Shown: positions 54,501 through 63,578, numbered from the stretch's first letter. The stretch is DNA of 64,000 nt from Pseudomonas sp. stari2 (GCF_040760005.1 NZ_CP099760.1:1111501-1175500); one strand, 5' to 3'. Made by a program: numbers and translations. The notes: generated from the letters alone by a model not told the origin.

Positions 54501-56102
54501 TTACTTATTTATACCCACGCCATAGAAGGGGGTTAGACCGAACGGGCTGATCTTGAAGTCGGTGACTTCCTTGCGCAGCGGCTGGAACACCGTGGAGTTG
54601 GCGATCGGCGTGATCGGCACTTGCTGTTTAAGGATCAGTTGCGCCTGTTGATACAGTTTTACCCGTTGCGATTTATCGGTGGACACCTTGGCCTGCTGCA
54701 CCAGTTTGTCGTAGGCCGGATCGCACCATTTGGCGTAGTTGCTGCCTTTCACCGCCGCGCAGCTGTAAAGCACGCCGAGCCAGTTGTCCGGGTCGCCGTT
54801 GTCACCGGTCCAGCCGTAGATCATCGCGTCGTGTTCGCCATTCTTGGCGCGCTTGATGTACTCGCCCCATTCATAGCTGACGATGTTGGCCTTGATGCCG
54901 ACCTTCTCCCAATCCTGCTGGATCATCTGTGCCGACATCCGCGCATTCGGGTTGGACGCGCGCTGCACGGTCATCGCCCAGAGATTGATGGTTGTACCCG
55001 GTGCAACCCCGGCTTCCTTGAGTAGCGCCTTGGCTTTGACAGGGTCGTGCGGCGCATCTTTTATGTTCGGATCGAACGACCACTGCGCTGGCGGTAAGGC
55101 GTTTTGCGCCAGCTGACCGGCACTCTGGTAAACCGCTTTGATGATCGCCGGTTTGTCGATGGCCATATCGAGCGCCTGGCGTACTTTGAGCTGATCCAGC
55201 GGCGGATGGGTGGTGTTGTAGGCAAGGAAACCGAGGTTGAAACCGGCCTGCTTCAACACGCGCAGGTTCGGGTCTTTTTCCATCACTTCGATGTCGGCCG
55301 GGCGCGGGTAGCCGCTGACCTGGCATTCGCCGGTCTTGAGTTTCTGCAGGCGGACGGCTGCGTCCGGGGTGATCGAGAACACCAGGTTGTCGATTTTGAC
55401 ATCTTCGGGTTTCCAGTAGTCCTTGTTCGCTGCGTAGCGGATCTGCGAGTCCTTCTGGTAACGCTTGAACACGAACGGGCCGGTACCGACCGGTTTCTGG
55501 TTGATGTCTGCTGCCTTGCCTTCCTTCAGCAACTGCGCGGCATATTCGGCCGATTGCACCGAGGCGAAGCTCATGGCGAGGTTTTGCACGAACGCGGCGT
55601 CGACGTTGTTCAGATTGAAGCGCACGGTATTTTCGTCGATTTTTTCCACGGATTTGATCGTGGTGTTCAGGTCCATGTCGGTGAAGTAGGGGGACTCGGC
55701 GGGGTAGGCCTTGCGGAAGGCGTTTTCCGGGTCGAGCAGGCGCTGGAAGGTGAACAGCACGTCGTCGGCGTTGAAGGTGCGGGTCGGGGTGAAGTAGTCA
55801 GTGGTGTGGAATTTTACGTTCTGGCGCAGGTGGAAGGTGTATTGGAGGCCGTCCGGGCTCACGTCCCAGCTTGTGGCCAGGCCCGGTTCGATGTCGGTGC
55901 TGCCGCGTTTGAATTGGGTGAGGCGGTTGAAGACGGTTTCGGCGGAGGCGTCGAAGTCGGTGCCGCTGGTGTATTGGCTGGGGTCGAAGCCTGCGGGGCT
56001 GGCTTCGGAGCAGTAGACCAGGGTTGTTGCTGCGTTGGCGATTGGGGTTATGGCGGTCAGGGCCAGGGTTATTAGAAGTGGTTTGAAGGTGAATCGATCC
56101 AT
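54501..56102 (-). CDS. Dipeptide-binding protein, DppA paralogue 4
   Basis: 533 residues; signal peptide FKPLLITLALTAITPIANAA. Family 5 SBP: LVYCSEASPAGFDPSQYTSGTDFDAS, YTFHLRQNVKFHTTDYFTPTRTF, GWTGDNGDPDNWLGVLYSC. Most distal member of the dpp cluster, matching PAO1 dppA1 or dppA2. Has its own upstream space; no operator is recognised. Confidence 0.93.
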   Translation of the reverse strand: MDRFTFKPLLITLALTAITPIANAATTLVYCSEASPAGFDPSQYTSGTDFDASAETVFNRLTQFKRGSTDIEPGLATSWDVSPDGLQYTFHLRQNVKFHTTDYFTPTRTFNADDVLFTFQRLLDPENAFRKAYPAESPYFTDMDLNTTIKSVEKIDENTVRFNLNNVDAAFVQNLAMSFASVQSAEYAAQLLKEGKAADINQKPVGTGPFVFKRYQKDSQIRYAANKDYWKPEDVKIDNLVFSITPDAAVRLQKLKTGECQVSGYPRPADIEVMEKDPNLRVLKQAGFNLGFLAYNTTHPPLDQLKVRQALDMAIDKPAIIKAVYQSAGQLAQNALPPAQWSFDPNIKDAPHDPVKAKALLKEAGVAPGTTINLWAMTVQRASNPNARMSAQMIQQDWEKVGIKANIVSYEWGEYIKRAKNGEHDAMIYGWTGDNGDPDNWLGVLYSCAAVKGSNYAKWCDPAYDKLVQQAKVSTDKSQRVKLYQQAQLILKQQVPITPIANSTVFQPLRKEVTDFKISPFGLTPFYGVGINK

Positions 56103-56239
56103 GGAGTCCCCGGGTGTATTGGAGGTAGTTGTGGGGAGGAGGGTAGCCGGGGTTTCGGTGGGCGCGGAAATATCGTTTTTCTAGGTGAGGTGTCTATCTC
56201 GGTATATCTGGGGAGGTTGTGAACATATCCGTTTTTTCG

Positions 56240-56710
56240 GGTGCTGCGGCTTATGGTTCCGCCCTGACGGCGGGTCACTTTTTACAAACGCCTAAAAAGT
56301 AACCAAAAACGCTTGCTCCTGCGTTCGGCCCGCTCGCTAGGGCTCGGGGTTCCTTCGCTCCGGGATTCATCCGGGGGGCATCGCCTACGGTTTGCTTCGC
56401 TGCACCTCCTCTCGATGTGTTTGGCTTCGCCAAACGGTCGCTGCGCTCCCACCCCCGGATAAATCCCTCCACTCAGCCTTCCGACGTCGCCCGTGGATCA
56501 AGATCAAGAGCTGCAGCCGAGCTAACGCTCATCCTGTTGAGTGGTGGTGGAGCAACAGCTAGAGCGGTTTGTGTGCTTTTCAGATTTTGAATTCACCTTC
56601 GATATCGCACGTCGGCGTACCTCTCCCAAACACCACGGTCAGTCCCCTCTCCCTACGGGCGGTCCGACGTTTCGGGAGGGTTAGGGTGAGGGCAGCTTTT
56701 GAAACTGTTT
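56240..56710. repeat. Non-coding intergenic repeat tract
   Basis: The 929-base gap between the last dppA and the DUF6124 gene holds two stretches with the look of multicopy P. fluorescens filler: 56250-56520 (CTGACGGCGGGTCACTTTTT, CCAAAAACGCTTGCTC and alternating GC-rich short palindromes such as TTTGGCTTCGCCAAA) and 56650-56700 (CCCTCTCC...GGAGGGTTAGGGTGAGG). Short open frames cross it but have no ribosome sites. Copy number cannot be checked here. From 56710 to 56890 I see nothing. Confidence 0.5.
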
Positions 56711-56899
56711 AAATCTCAACAACATCGCAGGACCCTTCCCACAAGGTTTTCAGGTTGTCCGTCGGAAGCACGCTCTCTAGTCTTTGGTTGTCGCAGAAAA
56801 CTCTGTGATTGGGTGTGAGAACCCAGGCAAGCGAGTGTTATTCAAACGTCAGTCCGACCATAATTGCCGCCAGCTTTCTGCTGCCTGTAGTTGATTTAT

Positions 56900-56973
56900 G
56901 GCGGCTGTGTGCGGGCAGACTTCGGTCTGGCCGGAATCTCCTTGCCCGGTTTCTCACCCCGCACATAGCTGCC
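56900..56973 (+). ncRNA. Structured leader RNA before the DUF6124 gene
   Basis: GGCGGCTGTGTGCGGG (56900-56915) pairs with CCCGCACATAGCTGCC (56958-56973) over 16 bp, the two non-Watson-Crick positions being G-U. Inside lie a hairpin CAGAC-TTCG-GTCTG with a stable UUCG loop (56916-56929) and a second short hairpin CCGG/CCGG (56931-56949). The loop of the second, CTCCTTGC (56938-56945), is fully complementary to GCAAGGAG (57017-57024), the Shine-Dalgarno of the gene. The arrangement suggests translational control in cis. Confidence 0.6.
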
Positions 56974-57031
56974 ACCTCTTCGCCGCGTGAGAACGGCATC
57001 TGGTGGCTTAAAATCAGCAAGGAGGTTATCA

Positions 57032-57403
57032 ATGAACAAGGTTGTCCCCGATCCACCCCTCGAATCACCCACCCCCCTCGAAGAAGCCATGCGCGCCGAA
57101 GACCTCGCCCGCAACCGCGAAGCCATCAAGCGCGCCCTCGATTTCTATCTTTGCCCCAACCCTTCCAAACCGCGCCCGAGCACGATGTATATGGTCACGC
57201 CCAACGTCGACACCGAAAGCCTGCTGGCCAACGCCTGCGAGTCCCTGGCGTCGGCCAGTACCATCGCCAGCAATTTCGCCAATGAACTCAGCGGTTCGCA
57301 GCGCAGTACGGCGCTCGGGATCCAGCAGATCATCATGCTGGCCGAGCTGGCGGTGAACCGGGCGCTGGATCGGGCGCTGGATCGGGTTGATCCGCAAACC
57401 TGA
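57032..57403 (+). CDS. DUF6124 family protein
   Basis: 123 residues from the ATG with AGGAGG at ideal spacing. Proline-rich start (VVPDPPLESPTPLEEA), then two helical parts with the segment FYLCPNPSKPRPSTMYMVTPNVDTESLLANACESLASA and a C-terminal helix (GIQQIIMLAELAVNRALDRALDRV). Small, soluble, restricted to Pseudomonas as far as I know, with several paralogues per genome; function unknown. Preceded by the structured leader at 56900. Confidence 0.8.
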   Translation: MNKVVPDPPLESPTPLEEAMRAEDLARNREAIKRALDFYLCPNPSKPRPSTMYMVTPNVDTESLLANACESLASASTIASNFANELSGSQRSTALGIQQIIMLAELAVNRALDRALDRVDPQT

Positions 57404-57414
57404 GACCGTGTCAT

Positions 57415-57490
57415 CGTTCATCGCCAGCAGGCTGGCTCCCACAGGAGTCCGCATTCCAAATGTGGGAGCTAGCTTGCTAGCGATGACGGC
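57415..57490. repeat. REP-like element
   Basis: Imperfect inverted pair ATCGCCAGCAGGCTGGCTCCCACA / TGTGGGAGCTAGCTTGCTAGCGAT-type halves around a short spacer; typical Pseudomonas REP doublet. Confidence 0.75.
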
Positions 57491-57519
57491 GGAGCTGACA
57501 ACCCAAATGCCGGGCACAA

Positions 57520-57554
57520 AAAAACCGGCGATCATTCACTGATCGCCGGTTTTT
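57520..57554. terminator. Bidirectional terminator between the DUF6124 and SIMPL genes
   Basis: 15-bp perfect inverted repeat AAAAACCGGCGATCA / TGATCGCCGGTTTTT with a 5-base loop; serves both convergent genes. Confidence 0.88.
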
Positions 57555-57572
57555 CATTCAGCCGTCACTCAA

Positions 57573-58289
57573 TTACTGCATCAACACTTCAATCGAGCCA
57601 TCAGCGGTCAGGCTGACCTGGCTGGTGCCGGCTTCGACTTCAGGCGTGACGGGCGCCGAATCCATGCCGGCGGCTTTCATCATCATCGGGGCGCGCATGT
57701 ACGGTTGTGGGAAGCCGTTGCTGTTGAGGTTCAGGTTGACGATTTTGTAGCCCTTGCCACCCAAGGCGTCGGTGGCCAGTTGGGCGCGGGCCTTGAAGGC
57801 GGTAACGGCTTCTTTCAGCAGTTTGTCTTCGCTGGCCTTGCGGGTCGGGTCGGCGATGGCGAAGTCCATGCCGCCCATTTTCAGGTCGGTCAGCAACTCG
57901 CCGGTGAGTTTGGACAGGGCGGCGAAGTCGGCGCTTTCCAGGCGCAGTTCGGCGCGTTCGCGCCAGCCGGTGATTTTCTGGCCCTTGGTGTCGTAGATCG
58001 GGTAGCTGTTGCGGCTGCCCTGGCGCAGGGTGATGTCTTTGACTTGCTTGGCCTGGGCCAGGGCCTTGTTCATGGTGGTGCTGACGTCGGCGGCGAGTTT
58101 GGCCGGGTCAGTGTTCTGTTCTTCGGTGTAGAGGGTCACGATCATCAGGTCGCGGGCCACTTCTTGGCTGACTTCGGCACGCAGGGAAATCTGGTTGTAG
58201 TGCAGCTCATCGGCCGCCAGGGCCGGAAGGCTGGCGACACTGCCGACGGTCAGGGCGAGAAGGGCGGCGCTGCGGCGAAATGTGTGCAT
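57573..58289 (-). CDS. SIMPL (DUF541) domain periplasmic protein
   Basis: 238 residues with signal peptide (SAALLALTVGSVASLPALAA). The remainder is the SIMPL domain: ISLRAEVSQEVARDLMIVTLYTEEQNTDPAKLAADVSTTMNKAL, QGSRNSYPIYDTKGQKITGWRERAELRLESADF. Function unknown; homologue sits between the dpp cluster and roxSR in PAO1 (PA4495). AAGGAGC precedes the ATG. Confidence 0.9.
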   Translation of the reverse strand: MHTFRRSAALLALTVGSVASLPALAADELHYNQISLRAEVSQEVARDLMIVTLYTEEQNTDPAKLAADVSTTMNKALAQAKQVKDITLRQGSRNSYPIYDTKGQKITGWRERAELRLESADFAALSKLTGELLTDLKMGGMDFAIADPTRKASEDKLLKEAVTAFKARAQLATDALGGKGYKIVNLNLNSNGFPQPYMRAPMMMKAAGMDSAPVTPEVEAGTSQVSLTADGSIEVLMQ

Positions 58290-58404
58290 GAAAGCTCCTT
58301 GATGAGGGCGCAGGTGATGGTTCGGGGCCTGCGTGAAACCATCAGACTCTAGCTTTTATGATCCGGTTCGCCCAGTTACAACTTCTATACAGATGGCCGG
58401 CAGC

Positions 58405-58485
58405 CGCTGCGCAGCCAATCGCGAGCAAGCTCGCTCCCACATTTGGGACGCGTTCCCCTGTGGGAGCGAGCTTGCTCGCGAAGGG
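58405..58485. repeat. REP-like doublet
   Basis: Two facing copies of the GCGAGCAAGCTCGCTCCCACA / TGTGGGAGCGAGCTTGCTCGC type about 20 bases apart, in the 315-base gap between SIMPL and roxS. The gap also holds the promoters of both divergent genes; no gene is seen. Confidence 0.85.
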
Positions 58486-58604
58486 GCCCTTATAGCCGCA
58501 GAAAATCTTTGCGCCATGTGGTCGTTTGCCGCACTTTCGCCTCTCAAGCGCGCGCCTTGGTTATACTCCGTGCGATCCGCCTGGAGCGCTCATCAGGAGA
58601 GCTC

Positions 58605-59867
58605 ATGCTCGCCCCCGTACAACTGACTTCCGCCACTCGCCAGAACCTCTGGCGGCTGACTTTCATCCGCACTCTGGTGCTCGCCGCGCAGGCCGGTTCC
58701 GTGGGCCTGGCCTACTGGCTGGAGCTGTTGCCGTTGCCGTGGGTGCAACTGGTGATGACCCTCGGCTGTTCGATCCTGCTGTGTGTGTTCACCGCCGTGC
58801 GCCTGCGCACTTCGTGGCCGGTCACCGAGCTCGAATACGCGCTGCAACTGGCCTGCGATCTGGTTATCCACAGTGCCTTGCTGTATTTCTCCGGGGGGTC
58901 GACCAACCCGTTCGTTTCGTATTATCTGGTGCCGCTGACCATCGCTGCGGTGACGCTGCCGTGGCGTTATTCCGTGGTGCTGTCCGGTATTGCGCTGGCC
59001 TTGTACACCCTGATGCTGACGCATTTCTATCCGCTGGAAACCCTGCCGGTCGCCCGGGAAAACCTGCAAATCTACGGCATGTGGCTGAGTTTTGCCCTCG
59101 CGGCAGCGGTGATTACCTTCTTCGCTGCGCGCATGGCTGAAGAGCTGCGCCGCCAGGAAGAGTTACGCGCGATCCGCCGTGAAGAAGGCCTGCGCGATCA
59201 GCAATTGCTGGCCGTGGCGACTCAGGCCGCCGGTGCCGCTCATGAACTGGGCACACCGCTGGCGACCATGAGCGTGTTGCTCAATGAAATGCAGCAGGAT
59301 CATCACGACCCGATGCTTCAGGAAGACCTGAAGGTGTTGAAAGATCAGGTCAAGCTCTGCAAGGAGACCCTGCAGCAACTGGTGCGCGCCGCCGAAGCCA
59401 ATCGTCGGATGGCGGTGGAGATGCAGGACGTCACCGAGTGGCTCGACGAGGCGCTCAACCGCTGGCACCTGATGCGTCCGGAAGCCAGTTATCGCTTCCA
59501 GCGCCTGGGCCAGGGCCCGCTGCCTCGTGTGGCGCCGCCCCCGGATCTGACCCAGGCCTTGTTGAATCTGTTGAACAACGCCGCCGACGCCTGCCCGGAA
59601 AACCTTCAGGTGACCCTGGACTGGACCGCCGAAGACCTGACCATCAGCATTCGCGATCATGGCGCTGGTGTGCCGCTGGCCATCGCCGAGCAGATCGGCA
59701 AACCGTTTTTTACCACCAAGGGCAAAGGTTTCGGCCTGGGCCTGTTTTTGAGCAAGGCCAGCGTGACACGCGCCGGCGGCTCAGTGAAACTCTATAGTCA
59801 TGAGGAAGGCGGCACGCTCACCGAGCTGCGCCTGCCCCACGGCGCCCGAGGAGAGCAACATGAGTGA
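58605..59867 (+). CDS. roxS: Redox sensor histidine kinase RoxS (RegB/PrrB type)
   Basis: 420 residues from the ATG with AGGAGA upstream. Six membrane helices in the first ~180 residues, with the conserved quinone-site motif GGSTNPF (97-103). The phospho-acceptor is His213 in AGAAHELGTPLAT; the ATPase domain has LLNLLNNAADAC, RDHGAGVP and GKGFGLGLFLSKA. In Pseudomonas RoxSR responds to respiratory inhibition (cyanide) and controls the cyanide-insensitive oxidase. Overlaps roxR by eight bases. Confidence 0.94.
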   Translation: MLAPVQLTSATRQNLWRLTFIRTLVLAAQAGSVGLAYWLELLPLPWVQLVMTLGCSILLCVFTAVRLRTSWPVTELEYALQLACDLVIHSALLYFSGGSTNPFVSYYLVPLTIAAVTLPWRYSVVLSGIALALYTLMLTHFYPLETLPVARENLQIYGMWLSFALAAAVITFFAARMAEELRRQEELRAIRREEGLRDQQLLAVATQAAGAAHELGTPLATMSVLLNEMQQDHHDPMLQEDLKVLKDQVKLCKETLQQLVRAAEANRRMAVEMQDVTEWLDEALNRWHLMRPEASYRFQRLGQGPLPRVAPPPDLTQALLNLLNNAADACPENLQVTLDWTAEDLTISIRDHGAGVPLAIAEQIGKPFFTTKGKGFGLGLFLSKASVTRAGGSVKLYSHEEGGTLTELRLPHGARGEQHE

Positions 59868-60420
59868 CGAAATCCAAGTCGAAGGCGAAGAACTGCCGCA
59901 TTTGCTGCTGGTCGATGACGATGCGACCTTCACCCGGGTGATGGCCCGTGCCATGGCCCGCCGTGGTTTCCGCGTCAGCACCGCCGGTTCCGCCGAGGAA
60001 GGCCTGACCATCGCCCAGGCCGATCTGCCGGACTACGCCGCGCTGGACCTGAAAATGGACGGCGACTCCGGTCTGGTCCTGCTGCCGAAGCTGCTGGAAC
60101 TGGACCCGGAGATGCGCGTGGTGATCCTCACCGGTTATTCGAGCATTGCCACCGCCGTCGAAGCGATCAAGCGCGGCGCCTGCAATTACCTGTGCAAACC
60201 GGCCGACGCCGACGACGTGCTGGCAGCGCTGCTGTCCGAACACGCCGATCTCGACAGCCTGGTGCCGGAAAACCCGATGTCGGTGGATCGCCTGCAGTGG
60301 GAACACATCCAGCGCGTGCTGACCGAGCACGAAGGCAACATCTCCGCCACTGCCCGCGCCCTGGGCATGCACCGTCGTACCCTGCAGCGCAAGCTGCAGA
60401 AGCGCCCGGTTCGTCGCTGA
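59860..60420 (+). CDS. roxR: Response regulator RoxR (RegA/PrrA type)
   Basis: 186 residues. Receiver domain with acidic pocket LLVDDDATF, phospho-acceptor Asp63 (YAALDLKMDGDSG), Thr in LTGYSS and Lys in CKPADADD; the C-terminal Fis-type helix-turn-helix is ISATARALGMHRRTLQRKLQKR. The start lies within the end of roxS (overlap of eight bases). Confidence 0.95.
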   Translation: MSDEIQVEGEELPHLLLVDDDATFTRVMARAMARRGFRVSTAGSAEEGLTIAQADLPDYAALDLKMDGDSGLVLLPKLLELDPEMRVVILTGYSSIATAVEAIKRGACNYLCKPADADDVLAALLSEHADLDSLVPENPMSVDRLQWEHIQRVLTEHEGNISATARALGMHRRTLQRKLQKRPVRR

Positions 60421-60459
60421 ACCTGCGCTGAACGGCCATCGCCAGCCCTCGCGATAAAG

Positions 60460-60492
60460 CGCACCGATCAACTATGATCGGTGCGTGTCTGT
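60460..60492 (+). terminator. Terminator of roxSR
   Basis: 10-bp perfect stem CGCACCGATC/GATCGGTGCG with a 6-base loop, followed by TGTCTGTTCTTTT. Confidence 0.7.
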
Positions 60493-60516
60493 TCTTTTCT
60501 TTATCGAGCCTTATCC

Positions 60517-62244
60517 ATGAATCAGAACGCTGAATATTCCGCGGTCAACGATGCTGTGCGCGGGCAGTTTTTTCGCAAGGTGTGGGCGATGACCACGCCT
60601 TACTGGCGCAGCGAAGAGAAGGGCAAGGCCTGGACATTGCTGATTGCCGTGATTGCGCTGTCGCTGTTCAGCGTGGCGATCTCGGTGTGGATCAACAGTT
60701 GGTACAAGGATTTCTACAACGCTCTGCAGAAGAAGGATGAGGCGGCGTTCTGGCAGTTGATCCTGTATTTCTGCGGCATTGCCACGGTGGCGATCCTGGG
60801 CGCGGTGTATCGCCTGTACCTGACGCAGATGCTGACCATCCGCTGGCGGGCATGGCTCACCGAGAACCACTTCAAGCGCTGGCTAGGGCACAAGAATTAC
60901 TACCAGCTGGAGCAGGGCGGCTACACCGACAACCCTGACCAACGGATTTCCGAAGACCTCAACACCTTCACTGCCAATACCCTGAGTCTCGGGCTGGGAC
61001 TGATCCGCACGGTGGTCAGCCTGGTGTCGTTCTCGATCATTCTGTGGGGTGTGTCCGGCAGCATCGAAGTTTTCGGCTTCGAAATTCCCGGCTACATGTT
61101 CTGGTGTGCGCTGCTGTATGCAGCGGTCGGCAGTTGGCTGACGCACCTGATCGGTCGGCGCCTGATCGGCCTGAACAACCAACAACAACGCTTTGAAGCT
61201 GACCTGCGTTTTTCCATGGTGCGAGTGCGCGAGAATGCCGAAAGTATTGCGCTGTACAACGGCGAACCGAACGAAAATCGTCGTTTGAGCAGCCGTTTCG
61301 GGCTGGTCTGGCAGAACTTCTGGGACATCATGCGCGTGTCCAAGCGCCTGACATTCTTCACGTCCGGTTATGGCCAGATCGCGATCATTTTTCCGTTTAT
61401 CGTGGCAGCACCGCGCTATCTCTCAGGCAAGATCGAGTTGGGTGAGCTGATGCAGATCAACTCGGCGTTCGGCAACGTGCAGGAGAACTTCAGCTGGTTC
61501 ATCAGCGCGTATTCGGAACTGGCTGCCTGGCGCGCCACTTGTGATCGTCTGTTGAGTTTCCGTCAGGCCATGAGTGACAACGAAGACAGGGCACCGGCCA
61601 TCGATGTGCAAAATCAGGGCAGCGAGTTGAAGTTACACAACCTCGGGCTCGATCTGGCCGATGGTCGTCACCTGCTGACCAGCGCCGACATGACCGTGGA
61701 GGCGGGCGACCGGGTAATGCTCAGTGGCCGCTCCGGCAGCGGCAAGTCGACACTCTTGCGGGCGATGGGGCATCTGTGGCCCGCCGGACACGGCAGTATC
61801 CGCCTGCCGTCCGCCCGCTATCTGTTCCTGCCGCAAAAGCCGTACCTGCCGATTGGGACCTTGCGCGAAGCCTTGAGTTATCCACAGCCGGGCGACACTT
61901 ACGCGCCAGAGCGTTATGCACAAATGCTGGAAACCTGCCGTCTGCCGCATCTGGTGGCACGTCTGGACGAAGCCAACCACTGGCAACGCATGCTCTCGCC
62001 GGGTGAGCAGCAACGTCTGGCCTTCGCCCGTGCGCTGCTCTACGCACCGCACTGGCTGTACATGGACGAAGCGACGTCGGCGATGGACGAAGAAGACGAG
62101 GCCACGCTGTATCAGGCGCTGATCGATCAGTTGCCGGGCCTGAGCATCGTCAGCGTCGGCCATCGCAGCAGCCTCAAGCGCTTCCATCCACGGCATGTGC
62201 GGATCGACAGCGGGCATCTGGTCGAGCAGACCGTGACGGCCTGA
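60517..62244 (+). CDS. SbmA/YddA-like ABC transporter (membrane domain plus ATPase)
   Basis: 575 residues from MNQNAEYSAV. N-terminal ABC_membrane_2-type domain with about six helices (WTLLIAVIALSLFSVAISVWINSWYKDFYNALQKKDEAAFW; EDLNTFTANTLSLGLGLIRTVVSLVSFSIILW), C-terminal ATPase with Walker A SGRSGSGKST, signature LSPGEQQRLAFARALL, Walker B WLYMDEATSAMDEE. This subgroup includes SbmA/BacA-like and YddA proteins that handle peptides or long-chain acyl substrates; substrate unknown. It stands behind the roxSR terminator, as its own unit. Confidence 0.9.
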   Translation: MNQNAEYSAVNDAVRGQFFRKVWAMTTPYWRSEEKGKAWTLLIAVIALSLFSVAISVWINSWYKDFYNALQKKDEAAFWQLILYFCGIATVAILGAVYRLYLTQMLTIRWRAWLTENHFKRWLGHKNYYQLEQGGYTDNPDQRISEDLNTFTANTLSLGLGLIRTVVSLVSFSIILWGVSGSIEVFGFEIPGYMFWCALLYAAVGSWLTHLIGRRLIGLNNQQQRFEADLRFSMVRVRENAESIALYNGEPNENRRLSSRFGLVWQNFWDIMRVSKRLTFFTSGYGQIAIIFPFIVAAPRYLSGKIELGELMQINSAFGNVQENFSWFISAYSELAAWRATCDRLLSFRQAMSDNEDRAPAIDVQNQGSELKLHNLGLDLADGRHLLTSADMTVEAGDRVMLSGRSGSGKSTLLRAMGHLWPAGHGSIRLPSARYLFLPQKPYLPIGTLREALSYPQPGDTYAPERYAQMLETCRLPHLVARLDEANHWQRMLSPGEQQRLAFARALLYAPHWLYMDEATSAMDEEDEATLYQALIDQLPGLSIVSVGHRSSLKRFHPRHVRIDSGHLVEQTVTA

Positions 62245-62252
62245 TGTGCACC

Positions 62253-62284
62253 GTCCTCTGTGGGAGCCTGCTCCCACAGAGGAC
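62253..62284. repeat. REP-like inverted repeat
   Basis: Perfect 15-bp inverted repeat GTCCTCTGTGGGAGC/GCTCCCACAGAGGAC with a 2-base gap, between two genes in tandem orientation. Confidence 0.85.
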
Positions 62285-62350
62285 AGTGATCGTACAACTC
62301 CCTTGGGCTATGATGCCCCTCTTACCGAATTTTCGAGACAAACGCAGACC

Positions 62351-63097
62351 ATGGAAACCCCGATCGACACCCCGCGCCTCCCTCGCAAGCGCCGCAGCCT
62401 GGCACAGGAACTGGTGACGGTGCTGACCGAGCAAATCCGCGACGGTCTGCTCAAGCGTGGCGACAAGTTGCCCACCGAGTCGGCGATCATGGAAGCCCAT
62501 GGCGTCAGCCGCACCGTGGTGCGTGAGGCGATTTCCCGGCTGCAGGCTGCGGGGCAGGTCGAAACCCGCCATGGCATCGGCACCTTCGTGCTCGACACGC
62601 CGAGCCCGAGCGGTTTTCGGATCGACCCGGCCACCGTAGTCACCCTGCGTGACGTACTGGCGATTCTCGAATTTCGCATCAGCCTGGAAGTCGAATCCGC
62701 CGGCCTCGCCGCACAGCGTCGCAGCGCCGAGCAATTGGCCGCCATGCGCGCCGCTCTGGATGCGCTGAACGAAAGCGTGGCCCATGCCAGCGATGCAGTG
62801 GCGTCGGACTTCCAGTTTCATCTGCAAATTGCGCTGTCCACCGGCAACCGCTACTTCACCGACATCATGACCCACCTGGGCACCAGCATCATTCCGCGCA
62901 CGCGGCTGAACTCCGCGCGCCTGGCCCATGACGATCAACAGCACTACATGAATCGCCTGAGCCGCGAGCACGAGGAAATCTACGAGGCCATTGCCCGTCA
63001 GGATGCCGATGCCGCTCGCGCGGCCATGCGCCTGCACCTGACCAACAGCCGCGAACGACTGCGTCAGGCCCACGAAGAGGCGCAGGCACAGGGCTGA
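62351..63097 (+). CDS. GntR-family regulator, FadR subfamily
   Basis: 248 residues from METPIDTPRL. Winged helix (residues ~17-85) with GDKLPTESAIMEAHGVSRTVVREAISRLQAAGQVETRHGIGTFV, then an FCD effector domain with the metal/ligand residues in FQFHLQIALSTGNRYF and HLTNSRERL. FCD regulators control sugar-acid or organic-acid catabolism; no target operon is visible inside the window, so its effector cannot be named. Confidence 0.9.
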   Translation: METPIDTPRLPRKRRSLAQELVTVLTEQIRDGLLKRGDKLPTESAIMEAHGVSRTVVREAISRLQAAGQVETRHGIGTFVLDTPSPSGFRIDPATVVTLRDVLAILEFRISLEVESAGLAAQRRSAEQLAAMRAALDALNESVAHASDAVASDFQFHLQIALSTGNRYFTDIMTHLGTSIIPRTRLNSARLAHDDQQHYMNRLSREHEEIYEAIARQDADAARAAMRLHLTNSRERLRQAHEEAQAQG

Positions 63098-63101
63098 GGG
63101 A

Positions 63102-63476
63102 TCAGGCTTCGACGTAGAGTCTCAGTGGCTCCGAGCAAGGTTCCAGACTGGACTCATCGGCGAACTTGTAGCGCAATTCAACAGTGCTGTTCAGGTACTT
63201 TTCCAGTTCGAATCGGGGAATGCTCAGTTCGATTCCGGTCAGGCCGATCATGTCGTCCAGTGCGTCATCCCAGACGCCGGTCGGCTCCGACAAACCCAGC
63301 CATTCAGGTTCTTCAGGATCCTCGCCGAGGATCGGGTACACATCCCAGTTCGGTGGGGTGTTCTGGCCATCGGGTACGCGGACGATCAGGTCATCATCCA
63401 GGTTCGATAATCGCAGGATGATCGAGTCGCTGGCGTGATCGGGGAATTGAGGAAGGTGTGCAGCGGCAAACGTCAT
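63102..63476 (-). CDS. Small protein of unknown function
   Basis: 124 residues from MTFAAAHLPQFPDH with AAGGAGC upstream; the longer frame contains non-gene-like residues. Acidic, beta-rich, with DSIILRLSNLDDDLIVRVPDGQNTPPNWDVYPILGEDPEEPEW and no signal or membrane segment. Convergent with the FadR gene. Family not recognised. Confidence 0.6.
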   Translation of the reverse strand: MTFAAAHLPQFPDHASDSIILRLSNLDDDLIVRVPDGQNTPPNWDVYPILGEDPEEPEWLGLSEPTGVWDDALDDMIGLTGIELSIPRFELEKYLNSTVELRYKFADESSLEPCSEPLRLYVEA

Positions 63477-63578
63477 GGCTCGTGCTCCTTGAAAGATCTG
63501 CCGCGATCCTTCGCGGCAGTCGTCGCACTTTACCCGGCGAATCTGTGAGATGCGCCGGGGCAATCTTGTCCGGGCATT

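Noticed and set aside
56275..56472. 65-codon minus-strand frame in the repeat tract
   Set aside because: Lies in palindromic filler sequence, with no start signals; not a gene.
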